DNA of 64,000 nt from positions 18,123,220-18,187,219 of the forward strand of contig OX463859.1 in NCBI GenBank assembly GCA_949825065.1. Direction: 5' to 3'. Of the stretch, positions 63,887 to 64,000 are shown in pieces. Both the position numbers and the translations under genes were made by a program. This DNA is from Odontocerum albicorne (Eukaryota > Arthropoda > Insecta > Trichoptera > Odontoceridae). Below the pieces are notes generated by a model, which had not been told where the DNA came from, made no database searches, and was given only the letters and a program-made list of their open reading frames with translations. Position 1 is the stretch's first letter; each line of letters begins with the position of its first letter.

Positions 63887-64000
63887 CAGTATTAGCACCT
63901 TGATATATAAAATTAAGAATATTACCATAGACATCCGCCGAAATCTAATGAATAAAAATTGTGCTTCTCGGTGGCGTGTAGCTTTTTCTTCTTTGTATGA

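Noticed and set aside
1..64000. A novel multi-gene defence, biosynthetic or similar system
   Set aside because: No gene cluster exists here. Everything legible is mobile elements plus a few exon candidates.

Overview
This is an AT-rich stretch of animal nuclear DNA, almost certainly from an insect or another arthropod with a large, repeat-laden genome. The evidence is the dense, nested layering of eukaryotic mobile elements: several tRNA-derived SINE families, many 5'-truncated non-LTR retrotransposons (LINEs), hAT, mariner and Tigger/pogo DNA transposons, palindromic MITEs and minisatellites. There are no bacterial operons, no rRNA and no convincing free-standing tRNA gene. The order cannot be fixed from the sequence alone. 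I saw no complete host gene.

Layout. 0-5 kb: a ~37-bp minisatellite split by a MITE, a palindromic MITE, an LTR-type fragment and LINE/SINE pieces. 5-7 kb: LINE-A and SINE-A pieces. 7.77-10.50 kb: a nearly full-length hAT transposon with matching ends, a perfect 8-bp target duplication and a transposase broken by one stop and one frameshift. 11-20 kb: LINE ends, SINEs and a first candidate host exon (13,984-14,062). 20-31 kb: SINEs, a decayed mariner, a short minisatellite and long bare AT-rich DNA. 31-42 kb: LINE pieces, small hairpins, a 32-bp satellite, a 135-bp duplication and a ~1.1-kb relic of an insect transposase-like family. 42.6-42.9 kb: a second and stronger candidate exon. 43-55 kb: more LINE/SINE, a non-autonomous hAT, a 52-bp tandem repeat and a MITE nested in a SINE. 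55-58 kb: Tigger remnant, a third candidate exon (56,341-56,450) and an internally deleted mariner. 58-64 kb: LINE 3' ends, a GC-richer island, and a 27-bp minisatellite that appears to have grown out of a SINE tail.

How it fits together. The three candidate exons lie on the plus strand, and their reading phases agree (0-1, 1-1, 1-0). The simplest reading is part of one host gene with introns of ~28.6 and ~13.4 kb filled by transposons. This is an inference. Family labels used below are local: SINE-A and SINE-B share a tRNA-like head but have different tails; SINE-C is a second tRNA-like family; SINE-D shares its tail with LINE-E; LINE-A is the most abundant RTE-like element; LINE-B to LINE-H are other non-LTR families recognised by C-terminal protein motifs. 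No transposase or reverse transcriptase in the window looks intact.
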